Shown: piece by piece, positions 43,926-53,411 of the stretch
Position numbering within the stretch: the first letter of the stretch is position 1
Layout of the letters: each line of letters starts with the position of its first letter
DNA from: Corallococcus carmarthensis
GTDB taxonomy: Bacteria; Myxococcota; Myxococcia; Myxococcales; Myxococcaceae
Direction: 5' to 3'
Assembly: GCF_003611695.1 (NCBI RefSeq)
Contig: NZ_RAWE01000030.1
Span: forward strand, 1 to 63,583
Length of the DNA: 63,583 bases
Translations under genes and position numbers: made by a program
The notes under the pieces: model-generated
Seen by the model: only the letters and a program-made list of their open reading frames with translations
What the model was told of the DNA's origin: nothing
Databases searched by the model: none

Positions 43926-44367
43926 CCTGCTCACGGCCGAGCCCACCGCCCAGGCCGTGGCCGCCGCCACCGAGCGGCTCCCCGAGCCTTCCGCCGCCGC
44001 GCGCGACCAGCTGCGCCGCACGCTGGCCGCGTCCCTTCGCGCCCCCGTCGCGGCCCAGTGGCCGGCGCTGCTCCTGGAGGCGCGCTCGAAGGCGGACGTG
44101 CGCTATGTGGAGCCCGCGACATCGCACCGCCCTGTCGTAGGGCCCGTGCTCGTGTTCGCCAAGCGAACGTTCCGCGGCGCGTTCCAGCCGTTCATCAACG
44201 AGGTGCTGCGCCGCCAGGTGCACTTCAACGAGGCCATCCTGGACGCGCTCACCGTCGTCATCGAGAACCAGCGCGAGCACGCGCGGACGCAGGCCCTGTG
44301 GCGGCGCGAGCTGGAAGCGCGCTTGAAGCAGCTGGAGAAGGATCCGCCGGGCCCCTCTTCACCCTGA
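43912..44367 (+). CDS. Small helical protein of the polysaccharide locus
   Basis: 151 residues; GAGGAG lies seven bases before ATG 43912. No signal or membrane segment. The second half carries RPVVGPVLVFAKRTFRGAF, then QPFINEVLRRQVHFNEAI and a charged helical end (RRELEARLKQLEKD). The VLRRQ-x2-FN module is found again in the large glycosyltransferase at 49233-51998. In many O-antigen loci a similar stretch (S-H-R-x-V-x-G-x-L-I-V-x-x-K-R) precedes glycosyltransferase or methyltransferase domains; here it is a separate polypeptide. It may tether or dimerise locus enzymes (inference). Confidence 0.75.
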   Translation: MHAADLLTAEPTAQAVAAATERLPEPSAAARDQLRRTLAASLRAPVAAQWPALLLEARSKADVRYVEPATSHRPVVGPVLVFAKRTFRGAFQPFINEVLRRQVHFNEAILDALTVVIENQREHARTQALWRRELEARLKQLEKDPPGPSSP

Positions 44368-44556
44368 GCGCATGGCTGCCTGCTCGACGGACAGCGGCCC
44401 CGCCGGGCGTTGACGTAGCAACCTTCTCCGCGCTACATCGGCCCCTCGCTTCGCCTGCCTCGTCTGTCCTGAGGGGGATGCCACGGGGAGAATCAACGGC
44501 GGCGGCGAATCGTTTCCTCCGGGCGGCATCCAGCCCACGACGCGAGTTGCCAAGGC

Positions 44557-45834
44557 ATGAAGATCGGGTTCCTCGTTGGGGACATCGCCAATATCTCCGG
44601 TGGGTCCAACGTCATCCTGGAGTACGCCTCACGGCTCCAGGACCTCGGCCATGAGGCCGTTCTCATCACCCCGGGCCCCGTCAAGCTGACGTATCCCCTG
44701 TGGCACCCGCGGCTGGCGGACCTGCCGCGCCGGTCGCTCGCGGAGGCCGAAGGCGAGTCGTTCGACTTCGCGCTGGCCACCTGGTGGATCACCTTCTACG
44801 ACCTGTGGCGCGTCAACGCGCGGGTGTACGGCTACCTGAACCAGAGCCTGGAGTCGCGCTTCCACGCGGAGCGCCACTACAAGCTGCTCAACCGGCAGAC
44901 GTATTCGCTGCCGCTCTTGTTCGTCACCGAGGCGAAGTGGCTGGTGGAGTTCATCCAGACGCTGCAGCCGGAGGGCCGCACGCTCTACGTGCAGAACGGC
45001 CTGTCCCGCGACCACTTCCCCTGCGTGCAGGCCCCGCCGAAGCGCGACGGCAAGCTGCGCGTGCTGGTGGAGGGCCCGTGGGGCGTGGGCTTCAAGGGCG
45101 TGCCGGAGACCTTCGAGGTCCTGGAACTGGCGGCCGAACAGGGCGTCCAGTTCGAGACGGGGTGGCTGGCGTCGTCCTCCGGCGGGCAGAAGCCCACCGT
45201 GGGCGGGCAGCCGGTGCAGGTGCACGAGCGCATCCCCATCAATCAGGTGCACCAGGTCTACGGCCAGTACGACGTGCTGCTGAAGCTCTCCCGCGTGGAG
45301 GGCATGTTCGGCCCGCCGCTGGAGATGTTCTCCCAGGGCGGCACCGCCATCACGTACACCGTCACCGGCACCGACGAGTACATGGTGCACGGGCAGAACT
45401 CGCTGATGGTGGAGCCGTACAACCACCGGCAGATCGTCCAGTTCCTGCGCCTCTTGAGCACGCAGCCCGCGTACCTGGCCCACCTGCGGGAGAACGCGCT
45501 CGCCACCGCGAAGGCGTTCACGGACTGGGAGTCCAGCACGCGCCAGGTGGCCTCCGGACTGGAAGCGCTGCACGCGGAGGGCTGGACGAACACGCACCTG
45601 CGCCCCGCGCTGGCCGCCATGTCCACGATGCACGGCCACTGGCTGGACGACGTCTGGCGCGCGGAGCGCGGTGGCCACTCGCCGCTGCATCCGTACGTGG
45701 GCCCCGGTGAGCAGGTGCTGTTGGAGCGCTACCGCCAGTTCAAGAAGTCCCGCCCCGTCCGCGCCCTGCAGAAGCTGGTGTCCGACGACTTGAAGAAGTC
45801 CCTCCGCGCGCGTTTCACGCGAGTCCTCTCATGA
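44557..45834 (+). CDS. Glycosyltransferase (GT4-like, WsaF-type)
   Basis: 425 residues from ATG 44557; 189 bases upstream hold no gene I can recognise. GT-B fold: KIGFLVGDIANISGGSNVILEYASRLQDLGHEAVLIT (acceptor half), FVTEAKWLVEFIQ, then RVLVEGPWGVGFKGVPETFEV and the donor-binding SRVEGMFGPPLEMFSQGGTAITYTVTGTDEYM (E-G-x-F-G-x-P-x-x-E). The pattern is nearest to rhamnosyltransferases of the WsaF kind, which fits the adjacent dTDP-rhamnose operon, but donor specificity cannot be proven by reading. The C-terminal 70 residues are helical and basic. Overlaps the next gene by four bases. Confidence 0.87.
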   Translation: MKIGFLVGDIANISGGSNVILEYASRLQDLGHEAVLITPGPVKLTYPLWHPRLADLPRRSLAEAEGESFDFALATWWITFYDLWRVNARVYGYLNQSLESRFHAERHYKLLNRQTYSLPLLFVTEAKWLVEFIQTLQPEGRTLYVQNGLSRDHFPCVQAPPKRDGKLRVLVEGPWGVGFKGVPETFEVLELAAEQGVQFETGWLASSSGGQKPTVGGQPVQVHERIPINQVHQVYGQYDVLLKLSRVEGMFGPPLEMFSQGGTAITYTVTGTDEYMVHGQNSLMVEPYNHRQIVQFLRLLSTQPAYLAHLRENALATAKAFTDWESSTRQVASGLEALHAEGWTNTHLRPALAAMSTMHGHWLDDVWRAERGGHSPLHPYVGPGEQVLLERYRQFKKSRPVRALQKLVSDDLKKSLRARFTRVLS

Positions 45835-46874
45835 GAGTCCATCCTCCTCCCTCCACCCTCCAGCGCGTCGCCTTCGTGGGCGAGCCGGCCTTCGAGCCGC
45901 ACGTGCCCGTCCAGGCGGCGTGGGCCGAGGTGCGCTACTTCCCCGTGACGGATGGCCAGTGGGAGGCCGCGCTCGACGCCGCCCAGGCGTGGGGCGCGAA
46001 CGCGACGCTCGTGTTCCGTCCGCAGGACCTCACGCCGGAGCTGGCGGCGCGCGTTCCCGGCGCCATGCGCATTGGCGTCATCCCCGCGCCGCTGTTCAGC
46101 GCGGAGGAGATTGAACGGCTCGCGCGCAGCTCCGGCCCGGACGTGCAGGGCTTCCGCTGGCTCACCTATCTGGAGACGCCCGCGTCGCCGGAGCTGGCGC
46201 GGCTGCCGCTGCTGCAGACGCTGCCCCTGCCGGTGGACACCGCGCGGTGCCCGGCGGGTCCCCGGCTGGAGGTCCGGCGGATGCTGGTGGCGGACTGGGC
46301 CAGCCCCACGCCGGAGGCGATGGAGCACCTGCGCAAGCTGGGCCCGGTGGACGTGCTGTCCTCGCACGCCACGACGGAGGAGATGATCCAGGCGCTGGAG
46401 AAGGCCGGGACGCTCGTCTACGCGTCGCGCGACCTGATGGGCCGGTTTGATCCGCTGCCCCTGCTGGCCATGGCGCACGGGCTGCTCGTCATCGCCGACA
46501 CGGTGTTCCCCGGCGAGTGGAACATCGAGCCGGAGGACGAGTTCCTCTACCGGCCGGACGGACAGTGGGCGCGCTCGCTGGACGAGGTGTTCCGGATGCC
46601 GGTGTCCTTCCGCGCCGTGCGCATCCGTGCGTGGCAGAAGATGCGCGAGGCCTTCGACGCGTCCGCCTGCTTCCAGCGCGTGCTGCACGACGCCCACCTG
46701 TTCGCGGACCCCGTGGCGCACCTGGCGTCGCTGACGTCCACGCGCCCGCCCGTGGCCACCCCCGTCGCCGTGGAGTCCGCGTCCGCGCGTGCTCCGGAGC
46801 CCTCCGCCCCGGAAGCCCTGGGCGCGGAGAAGGTCACGCGTCTCACCCGCCCCCTGGCGGCAGTCCCCAACTAG
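45831..46874 (+). CDS. Probable glycosyltransferase-like protein of unknown activity
   Basis: 347 residues; ATG 45831 overlaps the previous stop (ATGA). It has recognisable Rossmann-type blocks (RVAFVGEPAFEPHVP, MRIGVIPAPLFSAEEIERLAR, RRMLVADWASPTPEAMEHLRKLGPVDVLSS, PLPLLAMAHGLLVIADTVFPGEWNIEPEDEFLY) in the order of a GT-B enzyme, but the usual E-x7-E donor motif is not evident. So it may be a divergent glycosyltransferase or an inactive partner. The last 45 residues are Pro/Ala-rich. It lies between a sure glycosyltransferase and a HAD protein in one transcript, so a role in the same polysaccharide is likely. Confidence 0.7.
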   Translation: MRVHPPPSTLQRVAFVGEPAFEPHVPVQAAWAEVRYFPVTDGQWEAALDAAQAWGANATLVFRPQDLTPELAARVPGAMRIGVIPAPLFSAEEIERLARSSGPDVQGFRWLTYLETPASPELARLPLLQTLPLPVDTARCPAGPRLEVRRMLVADWASPTPEAMEHLRKLGPVDVLSSHATTEEMIQALEKAGTLVYASRDLMGRFDPLPLLAMAHGLLVIADTVFPGEWNIEPEDEFLYRPDGQWARSLDEVFRMPVSFRAVRIRAWQKMREAFDASACFQRVLHDAHLFADPVAHLASLTSTRPPVATPVAVESASARAPEPSAPEALGAEKVTRLTRPLAAVPN

Positions 46875-46895
46875 AGCCAAGGACACTGGAAGCAG

Positions 46896-49220
46896 ATGAC
46901 TGCCCGCCGTGAACCCGCAGCGGCCGCGCTGCTTCCCGCCCTTCAGCGCTGGGCGGTGGAGACCGCGCGCGACCTGTACCTGACGCAGAAGGGCGCCCCC
47001 GCCGCCTCGAAGCACCCGCGCGCGACGCCTGGCGAGCGCATGTCGGTGATTGCCTCGGAGGCCCTGCCGCCGAACGTGGTGGACGGCCTGGCCCAGGCCT
47101 CGCGCCTGTTCCGCGCGGGCGACGCGCCCCCCATTGAGTCCTCCCCCTTCGCCACGCTGCGCGAGCGGCTGCTCACGGCGGCGGCGGGCTACGACGTGGT
47201 GGGCTTCGACGTCTTCAACACGCTGGTGGTGCGCAGCGTGGAGGGCGAGTGGCTCAAGACGGCCGTGGCGCGCGGCTTCCACGCGCGGCTGAAGGAGCTG
47301 GTGCATCCCAAGGCCCTGCCCACGGTGGCCCAGGTGCGCCAGCGCCGCTTCGCCCTGGAGATGGAGATCGCCGGGGAGCAGGTGGCCCAGGGCCGCGACA
47401 ACGAGGTGGACTTCGAGGCGCTCGTGCAGCGCTGGGCGGGCAGCTGGGTGCCGCTGGAGCCGAACCGCTCGCGCATGGCCGCGGAGCTGCGCGCGCTGGA
47501 GCTGGAGCTGGAGAAGCTGGCGCTGCGTCCCGCGCCGGGCATCCACGAGGTGCTGTCCGCGCTGAAGGCCCAGGGCAAGCGGCTCATCTTCGTGAGCGAC
47601 ATGTACCTGTCGCAGCCGCTGCTCCGTGAGCTGCTCAGGCACTGCGGGCTGGAGCAGTACTTCGACGCGGGCTACGTCTCCATCGACGAAGGACTGCGCA
47701 AGGCGTCCGGCCGGCTCTTCCCGTGCGTGCTGGAGCGCGAGGGGCTCAAGCCCGAGCAGCTCTTCTTCGTCGGCGACGACGAGAACGCGGACAACGTGCA
47801 GCCGCGCCGGCTGGGCATCTCCACCCTGCGCGTGGACGACCCGGACGAGAAGCAGCGCCGCCGCCGGCTGGAAATCGCCCAGAAGGCCGTGGATCAGAAC
47901 CCGTACTGGGCCGCGCACTACGTGGACGTCGTGCTGGGCAACGAGGCCCACCATGTCCGCGCGCCGGATGACGACCCCAACTACCAGCTGGGCCGCACGC
48001 TGGCGCCGGGCATCGTGGCCTTCGTGGTGGACGTCATCGAGCGCTCGGAGAAGCTGGGCATCGACCACGTCTATTTCCTGGCGCGCGAAGGCCTGACGCT
48101 GCTCAAGGTGTTCGCCCTGCTGAAGGACTCGGGGCTGTTCCGCAAGGTGCCGAAGGCGCACTACCTGTTCGTCAGCCGGGCTTCGACCATCCTCGCGTCC
48201 ATGCGCGAGCTGAGCTGGGAAGAGGTGCACCGCTTCTGGCGCCAGTACAGCCGCCAGTCGCTGCGCGGCCTGCTCAAGAACCTGTCGCTGCCCCAGGACG
48301 AGTTCATCCGGCTGGCCGCCGAGTGCGGCCTCACCGACCCGGACCGCCCCATCGTGGAGCCCACGAAGGACGCCGCCTTCCAGCGCTTCCTCGCGTCGCG
48401 CCGCGTGCGCGTGGCCTTCCACCAGCGCCGTGACGAGGCGAAGGCGAACCTCTCCCGCTACCTGGAGTACCGCGGGCTGATGGGCCTCGAGCGCACGGCG
48501 CTCGTGGACATCGGGTGGAAGGGCAGCATGCAGGACAACCTGATGCGCGCCTTCGAGCACGACGCGCGCTTCCCGGAGCTGCACGGCTTCTACCTGGCAT
48601 ACGTGCCGGACGGTCAGCCCCAGCCGAAGAAGTCCTTCAAGTACGGCTACCTGTCGGACCTGCGGCGGCGCGACCTGGAGGAGGCGGACTTCCTGCGCAA
48701 CACCGCCATCTTCGAGATGATCACCACGGCGAACCACGGCAGCACGGTGCGCTATGGGAAGAACCCGTGGGCGCCGCACCTGCCGCTGCCGGAGCTGCTG
48801 CATCACGATCAGGAGAAGGACAACAGCGCCCGCTTCTTCCGCCGCGTACAGGAGGGCATGTACGACTACGCGCGGGACTACGCGCGCCTGTCTCCCCTGC
48901 TTCGCTTCACCGCGGACGAGCTGCAGCCCGGCACGCTCCAGGAGCTGCTGCGCTACACGCGCTACCCCACGGAGCAGGAGGCGAACGAGTTCCTCAAGTA
49001 CTCGCACGTGGAGAGCTTCGGCGTGCATGAAGTCACCACCTTCGGCCTCAAGCTGGACCTGACGAAGCTGAGGCAGCACGGCTCGGTGAAGGGGGCGCTC
49101 AAGGAGGCGTGGAAGGCCTTCGAGACGAACCCCTGGCGCGACAGCGTGGTGCGCCGCAGCGGCGTGCCGCTGGCGAACCTGGCCTACGACGCCTGGTTCA
49201 CCTGGCGGGCCATCCGCTAG
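46896..49220 (+). CDS. HAD-superfamily protein of polysaccharide loci (COG5610-like)
   Basis: 774 residues, 21 bases after the previous gene. The HAD domain is at about residues 95-310: nucleophile motif VVGFDVFNTLVVRS (D-V-F-N-T-L), motif II LIFVSDMYLS, a Lys in GLRKASGRLF and the acidic motif LFFVGDDENADNVQPRRLG. The rest (about 340-774) is a large helical region with HVYFLAREGLTLLKVF, ALVDIGWKGSMQDNLM and ATTANHGS-like blocks, also seen in this family. Such proteins are regularly coded beside capsule or O-antigen glycosyltransferases; a sugar-phosphate phosphatase or nucleotidyl-handling role has been supposed, not shown. It converges on the WbgA-like gene with 12 bases between stops. Confidence 0.8.
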   Translation: MTARREPAAAALLPALQRWAVETARDLYLTQKGAPAASKHPRATPGERMSVIASEALPPNVVDGLAQASRLFRAGDAPPIESSPFATLRERLLTAAAGYDVVGFDVFNTLVVRSVEGEWLKTAVARGFHARLKELVHPKALPTVAQVRQRRFALEMEIAGEQVAQGRDNEVDFEALVQRWAGSWVPLEPNRSRMAAELRALELELEKLALRPAPGIHEVLSALKAQGKRLIFVSDMYLSQPLLRELLRHCGLEQYFDAGYVSIDEGLRKASGRLFPCVLEREGLKPEQLFFVGDDENADNVQPRRLGISTLRVDDPDEKQRRRRLEIAQKAVDQNPYWAAHYVDVVLGNEAHHVRAPDDDPNYQLGRTLAPGIVAFVVDVIERSEKLGIDHVYFLAREGLTLLKVFALLKDSGLFRKVPKAHYLFVSRASTILASMRELSWEEVHRFWRQYSRQSLRGLLKNLSLPQDEFIRLAAECGLTDPDRPIVEPTKDAAFQRFLASRRVRVAFHQRRDEAKANLSRYLEYRGLMGLERTALVDIGWKGSMQDNLMRAFEHDARFPELHGFYLAYVPDGQPQPKKSFKYGYLSDLRRRDLEEADFLRNTAIFEMITTANHGSTVRYGKNPWAPHLPLPELLHHDQEKDNSARFFRRVQEGMYDYARDYARLSPLLRFTADELQPGTLQELLRYTRYPTEQEANEFLKYSHVESFGVHEVTTFGLKLDLTKLRQHGSVKGALKEAWKAFETNPWRDSVVRRSGVPLANLAYDAWFTWRAIR

Positions 49221-49232
49221 CGAAGCGGGCCG

Positions 49233-51998
49233 TCACGCCGGCGGACGGCGCGCGCTGGGCACTTCGTGGGCCAGCGTGCGCACCGCCAGCGCCTCGCCGT
49301 CCTCGGGATGGCGGCGCAGGTCGCAGTCCCCCGACAGCAGCGTGAGGTTGGGGTTGTAGTAGGGGTCGCCCTTGAGCAGCCACGGCCGGTAGGACGTGAA
49401 GGAGCGCCAGTAGTCCGGCTCCGGAATCGCGTCCGTGCGGCGGCTGGCGGATTCGTGGTGCACCACGCGCGCGAAGGGCGTGCACACCACGCGCAGGCCC
49501 CGGGTGTGCAGCCGCAGGCCCAGGTCCACATCGCTGCCGCACAACAGGAAGCGCTCGTCGAAGCCGCCCAGCGCGTCGAAGAGGGGCCGGCGGATCATCA
49601 CGCACGCGCTGGTGACGGACAGCCAGTTGCGCACCCACTCCGTGTGGCCGAAGGGCGTGGCGATGGGCCCGTCCGGCAGGCGCCAGAAGGGGTGGCCCGC
49701 CATGCCCGTCATGCCCACGACGATGCCCGCGTGCTGCACGGTGCCTTCGGGGAAGAGGAGCTTCGCGCCCACCGCGCCCACCTCCGGGCGCTGCGCCTGG
49801 GACACCAGCTCCGTGAGCCAGCCGGGGTCCACCACTTCCATGTCGTTGTTGAGGAACAGCAGCAGCTCGCCCGTGGCCTGCCCCGCCGCCCAGTTGTTGA
49901 TGGCCGGGTAGTTGAAGGGGAAGTCCCAGGTGCGCTTCACCACGCGCGGATCATTGAGCGTGTCCAGGAGCGCGAAGGTCTCCGGGCGGACGCTGTTGTT
50001 GGACACCAGCACCAGCTCGAAGTGGGGGTACGTCGTGCGCTCCAGCAGCGTGTCCGTGAGCGTCTTGAGGAGGTCCGGCCGGTCCTTGAACGGGACGATG
50101 ATGGACACCTTCGGGGTGCCCCGGACGGCGTAGCGCACGCGGTAGCGGCCCGGCCCCGGCACCGTCACCTCGGCCTCCTCGCCCCGGCGCGCCAGGTGCT
50201 CCGCGAGCGCGCGGCGGCCCTCCTGGGACACCTGGCCCACGGTGCCGGTGCGCCGGTGGTACAGCAGGTGCGGCACGTGGCCGATGCGCTCCGACGCCTC
50301 GCTGATGCGCAGGAAGAGGTCGTACTCCTCCGCGCCCGGGAAGCCCTCGCGGAAGCCGCCCACGGACTCCACCAGCGAGCGGCGCACCATCACGCCCCGG
50401 CCCAGGTAGTCCACCGAGCGCAGCAGGTCCGGGGACCAGTCCGGCTTGAAGAAGGGAGCCGTGCGGCGCCCGCGCGTGTCCAGCCGGTCCTCGTCGCCGT
50501 AGACGACGTCCAGGCCAGGGTCCGCGCCCAGGGCCCGCGCCACCTCCGCCAGGGCATGGGGGGCGAGCATGTCCTCCGCGCCCAGCACGCCCACGAAGTC
50601 ACCGCTCGCGGCCTGCAAGCCCACGCGCAGCGCGCGGGCGAAGTCGGTGGGCCCGGAGAGCGTCACCCGGCGGATGCGGGGCTGGCGGCGCGACGAGGCC
50701 CAGGGCTCCGGCAGCACGGGCCCGTCCTCCGGCCCCACGAGCACCAGCTCCCATTCCGGGTACACCTGGGCCTCCACCGACGCGAGGCACTCGCGCAGGT
50801 GCGTAGGACACGCCCCCGCGGTGGCCACCAGCAGGGACAGCCGGGGACGGCGCGGCAGCCGCGTCACGGCCTCGCGGGCGGCCTGGATGTCCCCGGACTC
50901 GCGCAGCGTGCACCAGTGGTGGAAGTCCTCCAGCGTGGGCACGGGAGGAGGCGGCGTGCGCACGCCGAGGATGGCGGCCAGCGCCACCACCGCCTCGCCG
51001 TTGAAGCGGGACTGCCGGCGCAGCACCTCGCGCCACAGCGGCGCGGAGGCCCGGACGCCTCGTGGAAGCCCCGGTTGGGCCAACGGAGATGCCAGCGCCA
51101 CGAGCCGCGCTACCCGGTGCGTGGCATCCAGCGGATCCGGCGTGCTGGCCCCCGGCGCGGCTGCGACGCCCAGCAGCGTCTCGCGCATCAGCGCGTTCCA
51201 CTCCGCCTGACGCGCGAGCAGCGGCTCCAGCATGGGCCGCATCGCCCGGCGCCACGCGCGCCACGCCAACTTCCAGGCCATGTCCACGGGAGCGAAACCG
51301 CGCGACTTGCGCCCCGCTCCCGTCGCCCCGACCTCCACGAAGTCCAGCGTGCCGTGCGGCGCACGGGCAGCAGCCGCGGAGGCGTCCCGGCCCACGCCCT
51401 GGGCGCCTTCCCGCTCGTGGGCGGCAGTCGCCGAGGCGTCCCTGCCAAAGCCCTGGGCGCCCTCTCGCTCGTGAGTGGCTCCCGCCGAGGCGTCCCTGCC
51501 AAAGCCCTGGGCGCCCTCTCGCTCGTGAGTGGCTCCCGCCGAGGCGTCCCTGCCGGAGCCGCGCGCGTCCAGCTGCCCCCGGGCCCACTCCGTCAGGTCC
51601 TCACGGGTGCCCTGATCGCGCCGGGCCTCCAGCCGCTCCAGCACACGCAACACGCGCTGGTTGAAGGCCGCCTGGGGCTTGAGCAGTTCGACGTGGAGCG
51701 GGCGCAGGCCCAGCACGAAGGCGCGCTTGGCGGCCGTCACCCACTGCCCTCCCGACGCCCGGTGCGACGGCGGCACGGAGAAGTCGAACGGCACGGCGAG
51801 CCGGGCCGCGGCAAGCAACGGCGACAGGGGCGTGTTGGCGGGAGGCACCTGCCGGCGCAGCTGCTCCGTCAGCGCCGCGAGCTCCTGGGCGTTGGCCGCG
51901 GAGGGCTCCGCGCGCAAGGCGGCGATGCGCTCGGCGAGCTCACCGGCGGACGCCACCGCCTGCCCCCCCACGGGCACGGTATGGAACAAGGTGCTCAC
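49233..51998 (-). CDS. Large GT2 glycosyltransferase with two catalytic domains (WbgA-like)
   Basis: 921 residues from GTG 51998. The N-terminal 370 residues are helical with three copies of a Q-x2-F/W-N module and a run of 18-residue tandem repeats (GRDASAGATHEREGAQGF). Two GT2 domains follow: the first, about 375-620, has LSLLVATAGACPTHLRECLASV, YGDEDRLDTRG (D-x-D) and FKPDWSPDLL; the second, about 640-880, has VSIIVPFKDRPDLLKTLTDTLL, LLLFLNNDMEVVDPGWL and FDERFLLCGSDVDLGLRLHTRG. It thus may add two sugars in turn. With wzt and wzm directly upstream, the order equals wzm-wzt-wbgA of the Myxococcus O-antigen locus, so I take it as that counterpart. Confidence 0.87.
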   Translation of the reverse strand: MSTLFHTVPVGGQAVASAGELAERIAALRAEPSAANAQELAALTEQLRRQVPPANTPLSPLLAAARLAVPFDFSVPPSHRASGGQWVTAAKRAFVLGLRPLHVELLKPQAAFNQRVLRVLERLEARRDQGTREDLTEWARGQLDARGSGRDASAGATHEREGAQGFGRDASAGATHEREGAQGFGRDASATAAHEREGAQGVGRDASAAAARAPHGTLDFVEVGATGAGRKSRGFAPVDMAWKLAWRAWRRAMRPMLEPLLARQAEWNALMRETLLGVAAAPGASTPDPLDATHRVARLVALASPLAQPGLPRGVRASAPLWREVLRRQSRFNGEAVVALAAILGVRTPPPPVPTLEDFHHWCTLRESGDIQAAREAVTRLPRRPRLSLLVATAGACPTHLRECLASVEAQVYPEWELVLVGPEDGPVLPEPWASSRRQPRIRRVTLSGPTDFARALRVGLQAASGDFVGVLGAEDMLAPHALAEVARALGADPGLDVVYGDEDRLDTRGRRTAPFFKPDWSPDLLRSVDYLGRGVMVRRSLVESVGGFREGFPGAEEYDLFLRISEASERIGHVPHLLYHRRTGTVGQVSQEGRRALAEHLARRGEEAEVTVPGPGRYRVRYAVRGTPKVSIIVPFKDRPDLLKTLTDTLLERTTYPHFELVLVSNNSVRPETFALLDTLNDPRVVKRTWDFPFNYPAINNWAAGQATGELLLFLNNDMEVVDPGWLTELVSQAQRPEVGAVGAKLLFPEGTVQHAGIVVGMTGMAGHPFWRLPDGPIATPFGHTEWVRNWLSVTSACVMIRRPLFDALGGFDERFLLCGSDVDLGLRLHTRGLRVVCTPFARVVHHESASRRTDAIPEPDYWRSFTSYRPWLLKGDPYYNPNLTLLSGDCDLRRHPEDGEALAVRTLAHEVPSARRPPA
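51382..51554 (-). repeat. 54-base in-frame tandem repeat inside the WbgA-like gene
   Basis: Units at 51382-51435, 51436-51489 and 51490-51543 with a partial unit from 51544. The second and third are identical over all 54 bases; the first differs at several. Each encodes 18 residues, so copy-number change keeps the frame. Confidence 0.9.
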
Positions 51999-52061
51999 TT
52001 CCCAGGCGCCTCCCCTTTTTCAAGGCCCGGGCCCGCGGCGAGCGGGAGGCCTCCTCCCCCC

Positions 52062-53411
52062 TCAGGAGGCCGCGGCATGCTTGGACACGGAGACCGCCTG
52101 GACGGGAGCGGCCGGAGCCTCCTCCACCACCCAGGAATGCTCCGGACGGAAGACGCCCCGGTCGTCGTGCTCCGTGGACACGGAGAAGGTGCAGCGCGCC
52201 TCCCGGCCCGGCTCCGGATTCGCGTTGTTGCCCGTCTTCAGCTCCACGCTCAGCACGTAGGAGCCGCCCAGCAGCCCCACCCGGGGAAGCACGAAGCGCA
52301 GCCGTCCCTGCGGCGGCAGCGGCGCCGGCAGCGGCACCCGGTCCGTCCGCGTGCTCGTCACGTACAGCACCGCCCCGTCCGCGCTGGACAACGTGAGGAC
52401 GAACTCCACGTCCTCCACCGACTCGCGCGCCACGTAGTCGATGCAGACCTCCGTGCGCGTCTCCGCGGTGACGAGCCCCAGCTCCTCTCCGCGCGGCCCG
52501 CTCAGCCACACCCGCGATACGGCGACCGGCGGCGACGCTGGCGGCTCGTCCCGCACCACCGGGCCCTCCGGCAGCGACGGCAGCGCCCCGCCCCCTTCGG
52601 TCAGGGCCGGCGGGGTGAACACCGTGGAACGCGCCTCCGCGAGCGACACCGCCTGCCGGTACTCGGCGGCGATCTCAGCGGGCGTCCCCACGCGGCGGAT
52701 CCGCCCACCGTCCAGCCACGCCGCCTGGTCGCACCAGCGCTCCACGGTGGACATGTCGTGCGTGACGAGGACGATGGTTTTCCCCAGCCGCTTGAACTCC
52801 GTCATCTTCGCGAGGCTCTTCTTGCTGAAGTGCTCGTCGCCGACGGCGAGGATCTCATCGATGATGAGGATGTCCGGGTCCACGTGCGTGGCCACGGAGA
52901 ACGCCAGGCGCATGTACATGCCGCTGGAGTACGTGCGCACCGGCTCGTCGATGAACTCCCCCAGCTCGCTGAACGCGATGATGTCATCCATCTTCGCGCG
53001 CACCTCGGCCCGGGACATGCCGAGGATGATGCCGTTGATGAGGATGTTCTCCCGGCCGGAGAAGTCCGGGTGGAAGCCCGCGCCCAGATCCAACAGCGCG
53101 GAGATGCGGCCATTCACCTGGATGCTGCCGGACGTGGGCGTATAGATGCCGGTGATCAGCTTCAGCAGCGTGCTCTTGCCGGAGCCATTGCGCCCCAGGA
53201 TGGCCACCGTCTGGCCCTTGGGGATGCGCAGGTTGACGCCGCGCAGGGATTCAATGAAGCGGCTGCCCTGCAAGGCGGCATGGCGCTGCCCGCGCAGCCA
53301 GCGCACGAGCTCCGACTTGAACGTGGTGTATTCCCCCCGGATGGTCTTCTTCCGGAAGTTCTTCACCACGTCCTGGATGACGATGGCGTCCTCGGTCGGT
53401 GGCTGGGCCAT
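52062..53411 (-). CDS. wzt: O-antigen ABC exporter, ATP-binding subunit with C-terminal glycan-binding domain
   Basis: 449 residues; ATG 53411 directly abuts the wzm stop. ABC domain (about 1-250): Walker A GRNGSGKST, signature YSSGMYMRL, Walker B ILIIDEILAVGD, switch His in VTHDMS; the segment GRISALLDLGAGFHPDFSGRENI is typical of polysaccharide exporters. After a linker, residues about 300-430 form a beta-sandwich (VSRVWLSGPRGEELGLV, LPPQGRLRFVLPRVGLLGGSYVLSVEL) like the Wzt C-terminal domain that recognises the capped glycan. Works with Wzm to flip the finished polysaccharide across the inner membrane. Confidence 0.93.
   Translation of the reverse strand: MAQPPTEDAIVIQDVVKNFRKKTIRGEYTTFKSELVRWLRGQRHAALQGSRFIESLRGVNLRIPKGQTVAILGRNGSGKSTLLKLITGIYTPTSGSIQVNGRISALLDLGAGFHPDFSGRENILINGIILGMSRAEVRAKMDDIIAFSELGEFIDEPVRTYSSGMYMRLAFSVATHVDPDILIIDEILAVGDEHFSKKSLAKMTEFKRLGKTIVLVTHDMSTVERWCDQAAWLDGGRIRRVGTPAEIAAEYRQAVSLAEARSTVFTPPALTEGGGALPSLPEGPVVRDEPPASPPVAVSRVWLSGPRGEELGLVTAETRTEVCIDYVARESVEDVEFVLTLSSADGAVLYVTSTRTDRVPLPAPLPPQGRLRFVLPRVGLLGGSYVLSVELKTGNNANPEPGREARCTFSVSTEHDDRGVFRPEHSWVVEEAPAAPVQAVSVSKHAAAS

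Noticed and set aside
44368-44556. Gap before the second glycosyltransferase as a small gene
   Set aside because: Short frames there lack ribosome sites and coding character; I see nothing definite.
51382-51554. 54-base repeats as a CRISPR array
   Set aside because: Units are contiguous without spacers and stay in frame within a glycosyltransferase gene; no cas genes are present.
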